A DNA stretch of 64,000 nucleotides from Eutreptiella sp. 'Long Island Sound 2002' (taxonomy: Eukaryota > Euglenozoa > Euglenophyceae > Eutreptiales > Eutreptiaceae). The DNA lies in contig OZ038380.1 of the NCBI GenBank assembly GCA_964036045.1, positions 170,065,245 to 170,129,244 of the forward strand, given 5' to 3'. Under the pieces are notes generated by a model. The model was not told where the DNA came from. It made no database searches and was given only the letters and a program-made list of their open reading frames with translations. The position numbers were made by a program, and so were the translations under genes. Of this stretch, positions 33,501-44,942 are shown in pieces (the stretch's first letter is position 1; each line of letters starts with the position of its first letter).

Positions 33501-36420
33501 TTACCTGGGTACAGTCTGTAGACACTGTGCACATACACGTTTACCTGGGTACAGTCTGTAGACACTGTGCACATACACGTTTACCTGGGTATGATCTGTA
33601 GACACCGTGCACATACACGTTTACCTGGGTATAGTCTGTAGACACTGTGCACATACACGTTTACCTGGGTACAGTCTGTAGACACTGTGCACATACACGT
33701 TTACCTGGGTATAGTCTGTAGACACTGTGCACATACACGTTTACCTGGGTACAGTCTGTAGACACTGTGCACATACACGTTTACCTGGGTACAGTCTGTA
33801 GACACTGTGCACATACACGTTTTCCTGGGTACAGTCTGTAGACACCGTGCACATACACGTTTACCTGGGTACAGTCTGTAGACACTGTGCACATACACGT
33901 TTACCTGGGTATAGTCTGTAGACACCGTGCACATACACGTTTACCTGGGTACAGTCTGTAGACACTGTGCACATACACGTTTACCTGGGTATAGTCTGTA
34001 GACACTGTGCACATACACGTTTACCTGGGTATAGTGTGTAGACACTGTGCACATACACATTTGCCTGGGTACAGTCTGTAGACACTGTGCACATACACGT
34101 TTACCTGGGTATAGTCTGTAGACACTGTGCACATACACATTTGCCTGGGTATAGTCTGTAGACACTGTGCACATACACGTTTACCTGGGTATAGTGTGTA
34201 GACACTGTGCACATACACGTTTACCTGAATATAGTGTGTAGACACCGTGCACATACACGTTTACCTGGGTATAGTCTGTAGACACTGTGCACATACACGT
34301 TTACCTGGGTACAGTCTGTAGACACTGTGCACATACACGTTTACCTGGGTACAGTCTGTAGACACCGTGCACATACACGTTTACCTGGGTACAGTCTGTA
34401 GACACCGTGCACATACACGTTTACCTGGGTACAGTCTGTAGACACTGTGCACATACACGTTTACCTGGGTATAGTCTGTAGACACTGTGCACATACACGT
34501 TTACCTGGGTATAGTCTGTAGACACTGTGCACATACACGTTTACCTGGGTATGATCTGTAGACACTGTGCACATACACGTTTACCTGGGTATAGTCTGTA
34601 GACACTGTGCACATACACGTTTACCTGGGTATAGTCTGTAGACACTGTGCACATACACGTTTACCTGGGTACAGTCTGTAGACACTGTGCACATACACGT
34701 TTACCTGGGTATGATCTGTAGACACTGTGCACATACACGTTTACCTGGGTATAGTCTGTAGACACTGTGCACATACACGTTTACCTGGGTATAGTGTGTA
34801 GACACTGTGCACATACACGTTTACCTGGGTATAGTCTGTAGACACTGTGCACATACACGTTTACCTGGGTATAGTCTGTAGACACTGTGCACATACACGT
34901 TTACCTGGGTATAGTCTGTAGACACTGTGCACATACACGTTTACCTGGGTACAGTCTGTAGACACTGTGCACATACACGTTTACCTGGGTATAGTCTGTA
35001 GACACTGTGCACATACACGTTTACCTGGGTATAGTCTGTAGACACTGTGCACATACACGTTCACCTGGGTATAGTCTGTAGACACTGTGCACATACACGT
35101 TTACCTGGGTATAGTCTGTAGACACTGTGCACATACACGTTTACCTGGGTACAGTCTGTAGACACTGTGCACATACACGTTTACCTGGGTATAGTCTGTA
35201 GACACTGTGCACATACACGTTTACCTGGGTATAGTCTGTAGACACTGTGCACATACACGTTCACCTGGGTATAGTCTGTAGACACTGTGCACATACACGT
35301 TTACCTGGGTATAGTCTGTAGACACTGTGCACATACACGTTTACCTGGGTATAGTCTGTAGACACTGTGCACAAGTAGACGTGGCCTGCTCAGTGTATAC
35401 ACTGCCGGGATGTTGTAGATGCGAAGAGACAATATTTGGGAAGGGGGTCTTCGGTCCCCTTCCCTAAAAACAGTCCGCTGACGGCGTTTCCCCGTGCACA
35501 AGGGCATGTATACGCGTATACATATACCTGAAATATGCGGATACGCATACGCGACGAACATGCGTATATGCACATATACATACAGCTCTCCCCCGGGCTC
35601 GCCACTAGCGTCCATCAAGCCAGACACAATCAGGCGGAGCTGAGCCCTGCTGAGTGATACACTGGATGCAGCAATTTCCTACTGAGTTGAGGCTGCGATT
35701 GGGCCGGGGAGTACGGAGTGGCACATGGTACAGTGCTGGATCCTAACGAGAGCCTAGTGGCATGTGGCATCTGATCCCCCCCTCTCCCAACTGGGGTGGA
35801 TGCTCAGCGACTGGAACTCCCACAGAGTGGTGCAGCAGACGCGCAATAGAAAAGCTCGTCAGTGGTGCCCCCCCACACCCCCTGTCGAAGCTACGGGAAA
35901 ATGCGAGATCGATACGCTCACTACGCCCCCTGCAGCTTGGACAGGGGGGTACATGTGCCACGGGCCCCTTTGGTGTTGGAAGACGGGATCACCTCACCCC
36001 ATGTGCCGCGCCAGGCTGTGACAGCCCGGCACCTTAGGCCTCAGTGGTTCGAGAGGAGAAGCCCAAAGCCCAAAGCCCCCCACACCCCAACACGTATTCC
36101 CGCTGATTTTTTTTGGGGGGCGGGGGTCGAGATCCACTTGCACACCGCCGGCTACCGGACAGGCCGAGCATTTTTTTCTGTAATTTCAATTACATAGCGT
36201 CCTGCACCGGCAGGAGTAGTTCTCTAATCCGCCGACAATTGGACGGCGCGTGAAGGCCGACCAACGAAGGAGGGTAGCCAACAGCGGTTGCAGGGTAACC
36301 GACGGCGGTTGTAACCAGGTAACGGTTGTTGAAGAGTAACCGAAGGTGGTTAGAGGGTGACCCACAGCAATTGGAGCTCGACGTTTTTCGAACAACAGGA
36401 AAAAGTTGCCACTGAAAAAC
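30585..36420. other. Intron 14: 40-bp satellite plus dispersed repeats
   Basis: Mostly the 40-bp array (30780-35373). On its right are alternating CGTATA-type DNA (35505-35580), a copy of the family at 7135 and 57395 (about 35640-35770), a degenerate ACGGTCC-type end (35905-35950) and 21-bp cores (36275-36360). No exon. Confidence 0.6.
30780..35373. repeat. 40-bp satellite, about 115 copies
   Basis: Plus-strand unit: TGTAGACACTGTGCACATAC then ACGTTTACCTGGGTATAGTC, in perfect 40-bp register. A few positions vary (ATAGTC, ATGATC, ACAGTC, ATAGTG; ACTGTG or ACCGTG). On the gene's sense strand each unit carries TCTACAG and, 11 bases later, CCCAGGTAAACG. Confidence 0.98.
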
Positions 36421-36501
36421 GCCCTGCACTGGGGCCCCAGGCATCTCGCAGGACGTGGCCCGGCCATCTGCCCCGTCCTGTGAAGTGCAGATGTCAGTGC
36501 C
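36421..36501 (-). CDS. Receptor exon 14 (tentative): 27-residue Cys pair
   Basis: GCAAGCTTCCAG|GGC opens in phase 0 and GCAGGGC|GTTTTT closes in phase 0, encoding GTDICTSQDG and then GRATSCEMPGAPVQG. It would insert neatly between exons 13 and 15. The evidence is only the splice-like borders, correct phase and lack of repeats; exons 13 and 15 also join in frame without it. Confidence 0.35.
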
Positions 36502-37131
36502 CTGGAAGCTTGCCATGAAAGAAGGGGCAGTAGAAGAGAGGAGGTGGGGGGGGGGGTCTGGGACCAAACAGGGCGGGAAGAAAATTGCTCTGCGGGGGGG
36601 GGAAGCCCATTTTCCCAACCCCCCCTCCCCCCTCCTTGGCCGCCGTGCCGGGAGGGGGGGTTCAGGGCGGGGGTGCCCGACCTGCCGTGCCGGGGGGGGG
36701 GGGGGTCAACCCAACATCTATGGCTCAAAATGATACCCACGGCGCGCTGATCATTTTGATTACTCAAATGTGGGGGGATTATTGGTGGAAAAAACTTTTT
36801 CGGGCCAAAATTTGTGTTCGTGCGCCTTCGGCGCCAACATCCATTCTTACACAAAACAAAGGGCCCGACACGGAACCCCATTTCTCCAACCCCCCCCTCC
36901 TCCTTCGGCGGGCGTCCATGTCACTCCCCCCCCCCCGCAGAGCAATTCAGGTCGCCCAGTTTGTGCACCAAAAATGGCCCGATCAGATTATCCCGATGGT
37001 GAAATTCAGTCTTTCCCACGATGGTCACTTTGGTCGGGGGGTGGGGTCCAGGGGGGGGGGGGGGTACCCCCCTCCTCCTCCGGTGTACGGCCATTCTAAT
37101 CCTTCCCAAAGGGAGGGGCAGGTCAGCACAC
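36502..37131. other. Intron 13: dispersed element
   Basis: G runs near 36545-36715 and a copy of the GGTCACTTTGGTC family (36955-37115). No exon. Confidence 0.5.
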
Positions 37132-37495
37132 CGAGGCATTCCCAGAGTACTCCAGCGTTGTGTTCCCGAGGGTTGCCGTGCCGCGCGCGCGCGTCCGGTG
37201 CACGTAGCATGAGAGCGTGCCGGCCCAGCTGACATGCTCCGAGTACGCAATGCGCCCGGCGGTGCCACTGTACGTCCGGTTCACTGTCCACCCTGCGACG
37301 GCCACTGCTGCTCCCGAGAAGTAAAGCTCGCAGGTGTGCGCCGACGAGTGGTGCTTGGCGGGGTCAGCCTCGTTACTTTGGGTGGAGGCGAATCCGACAC
37401 AGGTGGCTTCGCTGAGGCATGCGGACTGGCACTGGGTGTAGTTTACGCCAGCGTACTGGAGGCCACTGGGGTCACCGGTGCGGGTCATGCAGCGC
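37132..37495 (-). CDS. Receptor exon 13: PAN/Apple-like module
   Basis: The acceptor CGCATATTCCAG opens in phase 2, completing a Gly with exon 12; the donor GCCTCG|GTGTGC is phase 0. QCQSACLSEATCVGFAST, then HTCELYFSGAAVAVAGW, gives the PAN core. Three N-glycosylation sites (NYT, NRT, NTT) mark an extracellular segment. Reading through the donor meets TGA two codons later, supporting the splice. Confidence 0.8.
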
Positions 37496-37768
37496 CTGGA
37501 ATATGCGGGAAAGAGGAGAGGCAAGGTGAGGTGAGGTGTGAGGTCAGGTGAGGTGAGGTGACGTGAGATGAGCAGGAGGAGGAGGAGGAGGAGGAGGAGG
37601 AGCGCCTGCCGTGGTCCCACGTACGGTGAGCCGTGGCGTCGTCCCCCGGGGGCCCCACGCAGGCACAGCCGAGGGAGTCCTCCGTCTTACCTCCGCTAGA
37701 GTAAGACGAATCTCGTCGCACACCTGAGAACGCTCCTCCCAGCAGGCCGTCTGGGTCTCAGCGTCGGT

Positions 37769-38148
37769 GATGAGGTGAGGTGAGGTGAAGCGATGTGAGG
37801 GAGGGAAAGTGAGGTGCGGTGAGGTGAGGTGAGGTGAGGTGAGGTGAGGTGAGGTGAGGTGAGGTGAGGTGAGGTGAGGTGAGGTGAGGTGAGGTGAGGT
37901 GAGGTGAGGTGAGGTGACGTGAGGTGACGTGAGGTGAGGGGAGGCGAGGCGAGGCAGGGCGAGGTGAGGCGACGTGAGGTGAGGTGAGCTGAGGTGAGGT
38001 GAGGTGAGGTGAGGTGGGGTGAGGTGAGGTGAGCTGAAGTGATGTGAGGGAGAGGAGGTAAGGTGAGGTGAGGTGAGGTGAGGTGAGGTGAGGCGAGGCG
38101 AGGCGAGGCGAGGTGAGGTGAGGTGAGGTGAGGTGAGGTGAGGTGAGA
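37769..38148. repeat. Pentamer (GGTGA) array
   Basis: About 75 units of GGTGA with GGCGA and CGTGA variants; shorter bits at 37527-37565. On the sense strand this is TCACC, a pyrimidine-rich tract upstream of exon 13. The same pentamer flanks exon 2. Confidence 0.95.
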
Positions 38149-38467
38149 AACCCATGGCTTATGTGGCTCACTACATTTGGTACCGAATAAAACTAGGTCC
38201 CAAAATCAATATGGTCCCTGGGCCCACTGTAGCTCAGACAAGGCTGTAGCTTACACAAGGGTGGGTGGGGGGTACACTGTCAAGTCCCCCTGTCACTCTG
38301 TGCTGCCACTGTACACTGTCATTCTATCCTGCATACCCTACCCCACCCTCTATACTACCGCTCTACACTACCACTACACAGTCACTCCACACTATCCTGC
38401 GCCCTGCCACTTCATGCTGGAATTCAGGGTGCGATGTTACGGCCGAGCGCCCCAGCAGGAGCTTTGA

Positions 38468-38548
38468 CGGACCCAATCTCGGACCCTATCTCGGACCCTA
38501 ACTCGGACCCAATCTCGGACCCAATCTCGGACCCTATCTCGGACCCGT
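38468..38548. repeat. 12-bp tandem repeat, about 6-7 copies
   Basis: The unit is CTCGGACCCTAT, with CCAAT and CCTAA variants, just downstream of exon 12. Confidence 0.9.
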
Positions 38549-38609
38549 CCGGCAGTGTCCAGGATCGCCCAGGGATTGGCAAAGGGGTACGGGCCGGAAA
38601 GGGGAGTAC

Positions 38610-38964
38610 CCGATGCCAATGTTCAAGAACTCAGACTCCGGGTCCCCAGTCTTTTTGATCTGGCACACCGAACGGGCGTCCCCGGTGGCGGCTACGATGG
38701 GGTTGATGTCCTTCGTGTAGTAGCGGCAGGCGCCCAGGCCCGCATAGAGCCAGGAGAAGTCGTACCCCACGCAGTAGTCGACGTTCGTGCACAGCTTGCG
38801 GCAGGCGGCGTGGTCCCTGACGGTGACGGACGTGAACAGGGCGGTGAGCTGCATCCCGACGCACTTGCCGAGCCCCACGAACTCGTAGTCCGTGATGCCG
38901 CGCTCGATCTTGATTTCGGAGGGGGTGGCGTAGGCCTCCGCCCACCCGGTGCACTCGTTGCAGC
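38610..38964 (-). CDS. Receptor exon 12: PAN/Apple-like module
   Basis: The acceptor CACTACACTAG opens in phase 1, completing a Gly with exon 11; the donor GGCATCGG|GTACTC is phase 2. The sequence starts CNECTGWAEAYATPSEIKIE. The core AACRKLCTNVDYCVGYDF, then LGACRYYTKD and SVCQIKKTGD, fits PAN/Apple spacing. A stretch before it (FVGLGKCVGMQLTALFTSV) adds one more Cys. Confidence 0.8.
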
Positions 38965-39710
38965 CTAGTGTAGTGGGCGGCAGGGACGTATTGGAAGAGA
39001 GGAGGGGGAGGGGAGGGGGGGGTCTGGGACACATACCAACAATGGCCGGACCAGATTTTCCCTTTCGTAAACGTCGGTTTCGTAGCTGTGCATCATAAAA
39101 TCAGCAACGGTCGCTGCCCTCCAGAATAACTCTGGCACTCTCAACTGTACAGCGGGTCTCAAAGCGGCGCAGCCGCGACACGCGTTGTTCGGGCTGTCAA
39201 GCAAGGCGCCGGTAGGCGCCGCCACAGATTATCATGGGTCATTATGGTCACTTTGGTCTAGGCCGGGGGGGGGGGGGTCCTCCTACGGTGGTCAGCCGTT
39301 TTAATGCATCCTTGCGGGGCGGACAGCACTGGCGGCAGGCGGCACCTGGGGATCACAATGCGGAGGCAAGGAGTGCTTCCAACTGTTGGTTGTCATCTGC
39401 GTACCTTGAGCCCCCCCCCGTCCCCCGACACACACCCGGCATCACGGGGGGGGGCGACCCCTTGGTTCTGGACGCCAACTACCCCCCCAACTAACTGTTG
39501 GCCGGAGGCCCCTTGGGGGGGGGGGCATTGGAGGGGGGGTTCAAGGAGGGGCGATTGGGGGGGGCTCTAGGAGGGGCTTGGGGGGGGGGGGTCTAGGTGG
39601 GGCGATTTGGGGTGTTTGGGGGGGGGGGGGGGCACAGCCCGGCATGGGAGGGACGCCAAGGGGCAGAAGCAGCCCCTTCAGACAGGGGGGGCGACTGTCC
39701 CAACCCTCAC
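38965..39710. other. Intron 11: dispersed element and G runs
   Basis: A split copy of the GGTCACTTTGGTCT family (39030-39310) and many G runs (39515-39640). No exon. Confidence 0.5.
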
Positions 39711-39926
39711 CAGCACGCCTGGTGCCTCCTCCTGAAATGAAGTGACCATGCGTTCCTGTGCTGCAGTCTGCACCTCGAGGCACACAATGCAATTTCTCTG
39801 TGACCGTGCACTGCATGTGACTGACGGCGTCTCGGGGCTCAGTGGGTGGGGGGCACCCTCCGGCAGGGCCACTGAGATTCGCGAAGAATCGGCCCTGGGC
39901 CATTTGCCGCTCAGTAAGAGCGGCCC
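39711..39926 (-). CDS. Receptor exon 11: Cys-rich extracellular segment
   Basis: The acceptor TGTGTGTGACAG opens in phase 1 and the donor GTGCTG|GTGAGG, the most canonical in the window, closes in phase 1. In the frame set by exon 10 it reads ALTERQMAQGRFFANLSGPA, GGCPPPTEPRD, then MQCTVTEKLHCVPRGADCST. A second open frame over the same bases is less Cys-regular and does not fit the neighbours. One NLS glycosylation site. No family assigned. Confidence 0.65.
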
Positions 39927-41247
39927 CTGTCACACACACAAGTGAGTAAGAAACGCCTGCATGAAGCCCACGACTCAATACCGGGGGGGGGGGGTGAGAC
40001 CTACTTAAAAGAGTGAGGATTGGAATGGGGTTGAAAATTGATGGTACAGACAGACAGACAGTACAGCAATACAAATTGAGGTAATGCACTCCACAGCATG
40101 GCATAAGTGCATCTTTATTCTCTATGCCATGCCTGGTTGAACCTCTGAATGAAATCGACTCAGTGAAGTCAGACCAGGCGTCCCTGGTCATCACAGCAAC
40201 CGGTCAATACCGGGGGGTTAAAGAACGTGCGAACTTTGGAATGGTTGAAGTTGGTGCAGAGAAATTTGGCACCAATTCTCCAACACCACGGCAAATTTGG
40301 TACAAATCCCCAGATCATGGCACCAGGACGAGCACAGATCGTGAATGGTGGTGGGTATTTGCTACGGGCCTTTGGATGGTTGCTGTCATTTCTGACAGCT
40401 TCTGGATGGTGGCTTGGATGCCTGCTCTTATCACCCGGAGGCTGTTGGGCACGATGGAAATGTGGATGCCAAGAGCGCTGAAAGCGACACCCAGAAAGAT
40501 GCCTTCGGACCCTCAAATACCGCGGCATAATGGGGCACACTTCTGCTGTCCCAAGTTGTGCCATTCCCAAGCGTCGCCTGTTCCTAATGTTCCCCTCCCC
40601 CCGTAGGACGCGGCTCTATCTGACCTCGGCTGAGCTCTGAGCTGACGGACGCCAGTGGCAAGTCAGTCCTGCACCGCATCCATTCGTCTATAAGCCTAAA
40701 GAGCAGACAATGGACCATCCCCCACGGGAGGAAGGCCTCATGAAAGTGAGCTCAGCGGAAGTGTAAGTGGAACCTTTGGTAAACCTACCCTGATCAACGG
40801 GGGCGGGGGGGGACCCCCCAAGATTTCCGACAGACCCCCCCCCCCACCCCCCACGCCGATGAGAGGACCCCGTGCGGTGGAGCCTGCGCACGCGTCGGCA
40901 CATAAAGCAGCGAAACTGGTTCGCCAGTGGCCAAACAAAGCAGGACGGTTTTCACAAATAATAAATAATCATAAATAAATAAAACAACAAAATAAGAAGA
41001 AGAAGAAGAAGAAGAAGAAGCTCCGTCCAGTAGCCAGCTCATCATTTTGGCACAAAATTGGACGTACGTGAAGCGCAATGTACGGCGGTTGTCGGGTAAC
41101 CGACGGCGGTTGGAGGCGCCTTTGCAGTGGGGGAAGGGATGTGCATGGCGTCCCGGTGTTCCTTCATTGGGTCCCCCACAGCCCCCCGCCGCCCCCCCCC
41201 CCCCCCCCGACCACTCAGCACAGCCCTTCACACGGGAGAGCACAGAC
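39927..41247. other. Intron 10: repeat fragments
   Basis: A fragment related to the 605-775 family (40225-40330), a 130-bp family fragment (about 40880-40960), a GAA microsatellite (40995-41020), one 21-bp core near 41085-41110 and a C-run (41195-41208). No exon. Confidence 0.45.
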
Positions 41248-41413
41248 CTGCAGGCTCTTTATTCGCCGCAAACTCCACCGCGTCGTACTCCTGGAACTGC
41301 ACTTGCTCCTGCAGCAGCGGCAGCGTGAACACCCGGACGCAGGGCACCTGCGCGAAGCTCCGCAGATGAGCGATGTAGTGCCATCCGGAAGGCCCCCAAG
41401 TGGCGTCGGTGAC
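41248..41413 (-). CDS. Receptor exon 10: beta-type segment
   Basis: The acceptor CTCCACCAG opens in phase 0; the donor CCTGCAG|GTCTGT closes in phase 1 and matches exon 11. The peptide reads VTDATWGPSGWHYIAHLRSF, then VPCVRVFTLPLLQEQVQF and VEFAANKEPA. It looks like part of a small beta-sandwich between two PAN modules; no family assigned. Confidence 0.65.
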
Positions 41414-42507
41414 CTGGTGGAGGTGGAGATGGGGCAGACCAGCGGGGGGGGGGGCTCAGCGGGTGTGGGGCCCGGCCGCCACAGCAGTCTGCAACCCCCG
41501 GGTGCAGGGATGCATTAGAAGGGAAAGGACCTCAGAGGCGGTTGGGCAGGCGGTTGGAGGAGGTTGCCAAAGCGGTTGGGGGCGGTTACTGTCGGTTACA
41601 AATGCCATTGAAGCTGGCACTTGGCGTCAGGGAGACAGTGGCTGGGCATAGGCTGGGCGCCCTGGAGGGATGGGGTGGGGGGGGGCGGTACCTCCCCCCC
41701 TTCCAATGCATCCCTGCCCGGGTGTGCCGCTCCGAAGGCTCGCAGTAGGCGATCAACGGGTTGTGGTTCCGAACCAACGGACGGCCCGCGACGGGGGTGT
41801 CTGCCGGCAGCCTGTTCTTGTGGGGAACGGGTTCAGGCCTTGGGCGGCGCCATCTTTTGTGGGCTGCCGGCGGGGACGCGTTTGAAGAAAGGGGGACGTG
41901 GCGTACCCCTCCCCCCTTCAGAACGCCGGTCAGCTCCGTCCCACCTGCTTTCAACTGCCCTCCGAATGCTCTTCAACCGTTTTGCAACCGCCGACCTAAC
42001 CACTACTCACTAACCCACAGGGACAAAAGGGGCAAGAACGGGAAAAAGCAAAAAAAAAAAAGGCACTGTACCAGGAGACGTTGGAGAGACAATTGACGCC
42101 AAAAAATTCAAAAAAACAATGCTTACTTGGTGCCAAAAATTGTGTTTCTACCAAATTCCACCATGAGAAACTCAAAAAAACACAAAAAAACATGAAAAAA
42201 CACCGCCCCGGAGGTAAAACCGGCCAAAAACGGGGGGGGGGGGGGGCAGCAAAAACACAAAAAACGCGTTTTTTTTTCAAACCACCCGACTCTGTACCCA
42301 CTTAGCTCTTCCATTTGCAACCGCCAGCACTTGCCTGACAACCGCTTTTCCAACCGCCAGCAGCCGCTTTTGCCGGTGCTCTGGAAAAGTACCCGCCAGC
42401 CTCCTCCCCCCCTTCGAGCACATCACCGGCTGACAGGGCCACAGCAGGGGCAGGGCGCTGTGCAGGGTGCCGAGGAGGCGCCGGGCACCGTGAGCAGGGG
42501 CGCCGAC
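41414..42507. other. Intron 9: MITE and A-rich DNA
   Basis: Contains the best-preserved MITE (41505-41716), A-rich DNA (42040-42290) and a degenerate AACCGCC-type core near 42315-42370. No exon. Confidence 0.5.
41505..41716 (+). mobile_element. hAT-like MITE with intact ends and target duplication
   Basis: 212 bp, bounded by an inverted repeat: CAGGGATGCATTAGAAGGG on the left, and on the right the reverse complement of CAGGGATGCATTGGAAGGG (18 of 19 match). The 8 bases CCCGGGTG stand immediately on both sides (41497-41504 and 41717-41724), the target length made by hAT-type transposases. No coding capacity. Relatives: 5632-5826, 20471-20629, 29440-29606 and 62071-62240. Confidence 0.8.
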
Positions 42508-42858
42508 CTGGTACAGGTACTCGTTCTCCGCGAGCACGCTCCCGAAGGACGTGATGTAACACGTCGAGACCTGGTTCAGGTCCTCCAGGGCCCCCACCAC
42601 CGACTCGTCGCTGACCGCCATCCGCGAAAACCCGTTTGGGACGTTGACGGTCCACGCCGCCGCCAGCACCAGGTACAGGGCGCACTGGGTGCCGGACATG
42701 GCGAAGGCCGGGCACCAGACGGCCGTGGCGCAGATCTCCTGGCACTCGTCGTACGCCACGTTGTACTTGTACAGGTACGGGAGGTGCTCCATGTTGCCGT
42801 CCACGCACATGCCGGGCTGCTTGCGCCAGATGTCGATGGCCTTGCCGACGCATACGCC
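42508..42858 (-). CDS. Receptor exon 9: PAN/Apple-like module
   Basis: 117 codons, phase 0 at both ends (GCCTATGGCCAG|GGC and TACCAG|GTCGGC). It opens GVCVGKAIDIWRKQPGMCVD. AYDECQEICATAVWCPAFAM, then GTQCALYLVLAAAW, matches the PAN/Apple spacing; STCYITSFGSVLAENEYLYQ closes the exon. Extracellular. Confidence 0.8.
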
Positions 42859-44942
42859 CTGGCCATAGGCAGGGGGTGAGGGGGGGGGGGGGGTGAGGGG
42901 TGGAGGGGGGATCAGGTTGAAGTTGGGTGTGTGGCGGTGGTGGAGTGTGTGAAGGCGGATTTGACAAGGGCGCGCCACTTCAAGCCTCGGATTTACGGTG
43001 GCCCAGAGTTTTTGGCCATTGTTGATTTCGGTATGTGGTTTTGTTTTGTTACTTGTTTTGAGAAATTGTGTACAAACCAAAACAAAAAACGCTGCACGTT
43101 ATCTGGACAAGGCGTAGATGAATGCCCAAATATCAGTAAACACAAATAAACACCACTAAACATTGATAAACAATGGCAGTTGCCCAAAAACTGGCCTTTT
43201 TGAAAAATATACGTGTATACGTGTATCTATTTTCAATTTGGCCAGTGGAGCGGCCAGTGATTAAGCCCGACACGGGGGGAGCGACTACAACCGGTCCTGA
43301 TGCGACACCCCCCCCCCAGCTATCTGTTAAAACCTGGGGGGGGGGGGGGGGGTGGGCAGTTTGGGGGGGGGGTCGCATGGAAGCATGCACAAAAAAACTT
43401 CGGCGCCGTTGGCGCCATGGCCCCAACACCGCTATCTCTCAAAACCCGGGGTGGGGGGGGGGGGGGGTCGCATACAAAGACCGGGCCCGGCCGCCCCCCC
43501 CCCCCCCCCGCGTGAAGCCCGACGCGGGGCGCTCGAATGGCCCCCGAAGGAAGTCTGGGCTATTGCAGTGTGCCCAAGGGGCGCTCGGCACGCGATGCAG
43601 GAAGACAATGGGCTCGTCGTCGGGGGCCTAAACGACCGGAGGCCCCTTTGTGTCACGAAAACGAGGCGCAAAGACGACGGCATCCCACGCGCGGGGCATA
43701 AGAGAGCAAAGAAGAGCCTGAGCGCAAGCGAACCCGAAGGCACCATCGCCTGCCACTGCCCGGGGGATTGGGAAAATGGATTTGCGGGCGGGCGGGTGCG
43801 TGGGTGGGGGGCGGGGGCCCGCAGAATCCCGTGGATTTGTTGTACCGGAGGTTACCGATCCCAGACCTCAAAGTACGGTTGGACAGGTCCAGCGATTGCC
43901 GCGCGGCGCTCGCGCTCGGTGCTCATCGTCGCGGGGGTACCGCTGCTCCGGCCCTGGGCACGTGCACAGGGGCGCAGGTTGGTAACCCCCCCCCCCCTTT
44001 GTCTAAGCTACACAAAAGTACGGAATTAATACGGTCCCTACGCCTACTGTAGCTGAGACAAGGCCGTAGCTTGCGCGTGACACATACAACTACCGGCCCA
44101 CACGCCACCACCAAGAAAGGGGAAGATATTGCGCAAATATCCCCGAAATCAGAGCTCTGTGGGTTCAAGTAGGCAAGCAATCACAACAAATGTGTCCATG
44201 ACTCCATGTCATTGGCAGATTTGTCACCAAAACCATGTCTTATGCAGTTGCACTACATTTCGTACTGAATTAAATTAGGTACGGAATCAACACGGTCCCT
44301 ACGCCCGCTGTAGCTTAGACAAGACCGTGGCTTAGATAAAAGGGGGGGTGACCGAATTAAAAAAACAGACAAATGCAAACCAGAGGTAATGCACTTCACA
44401 GTAAGGCATAAGTGCATCTTTATTCTCTATGCCAAACCTGGTTAAACCTCAAGGCACACACTGTGTCTGAAACAGAAAACAGAACATCATGTCTGACTAC
44501 ATTAGTCAGACAATCACAGGCAGTAGCTGTCAGTCAGACATCAGCAATCAGTGTCGGATAAAGACATCATGCATTACCAGCATGAAGCCCGTGAGGTCCT
44601 GCCCATTGCCGCAGTACTGCACACGCCAAAGGGGGTGACGCACGGTGCACCGGTGCAACACGACGAGGCAACCCGGTAACCAGCAGTAACCGCCAGTAAC
44701 CCCCCGTAGCCACCAGTGGCCGCCGTAAAGGTCTACCACCTCGCGGTCTGCCGCCACCCAAGCCCTCCGCCAAAAGGCAGGGAGCAGCCGGGGGAAACGG
44801 CCGGCAAAAAAATGGGCCACCCGCCCACCAGCATAAGTACTGAAGCACTACCGAAAAGAGCAACCCGCCGCTTGCCGGCTGGAGAAGACTCCTGGGGGGT
44901 GTAACCTTAGATAAAGCGGGGGCAGGGGTACATGCGGCGCAC
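42859..44942. other. Intron 8: dispersed repeats
   Basis: G and C runs (43310-43510), a 130-bp family copy (43555-43690), the composite repeat (44030-44332) and unique DNA at 44345-44930. No exon borders fit. Confidence 0.5.
44030..44332 (+). repeat. Composite repeat, 260-bp spacing
   Basis: Direct copies of ACGGTCCCTACGCCTACTGT (about 44032) and its variant (about 44292) flank a middle that contains TGTGTCCATGACTCCATGTC. Close relative of 19691-20000, with the same ends and middle. Confidence 0.8.

Larger units (their letters stand above)
37496..38609. other. Intron 12: GGTGA array, 12-bp array, repeat end
   Basis: Holds a GGA-rich run (37568-37602), the GGTGA array (37769-38148), a single ACGGTCC-type end (38205-38260) and the 12-bp array (38468-38548). 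Unique DNA at 37610-37765 shows no exon borders. Confidence 0.55.

Noticed and set aside
30780-35373. CRISPR-like array
   Set aside because: There are no unique spacers; the whole 40-bp unit repeats head to tail with scattered substitutions. Host DNA is eukaryotic.
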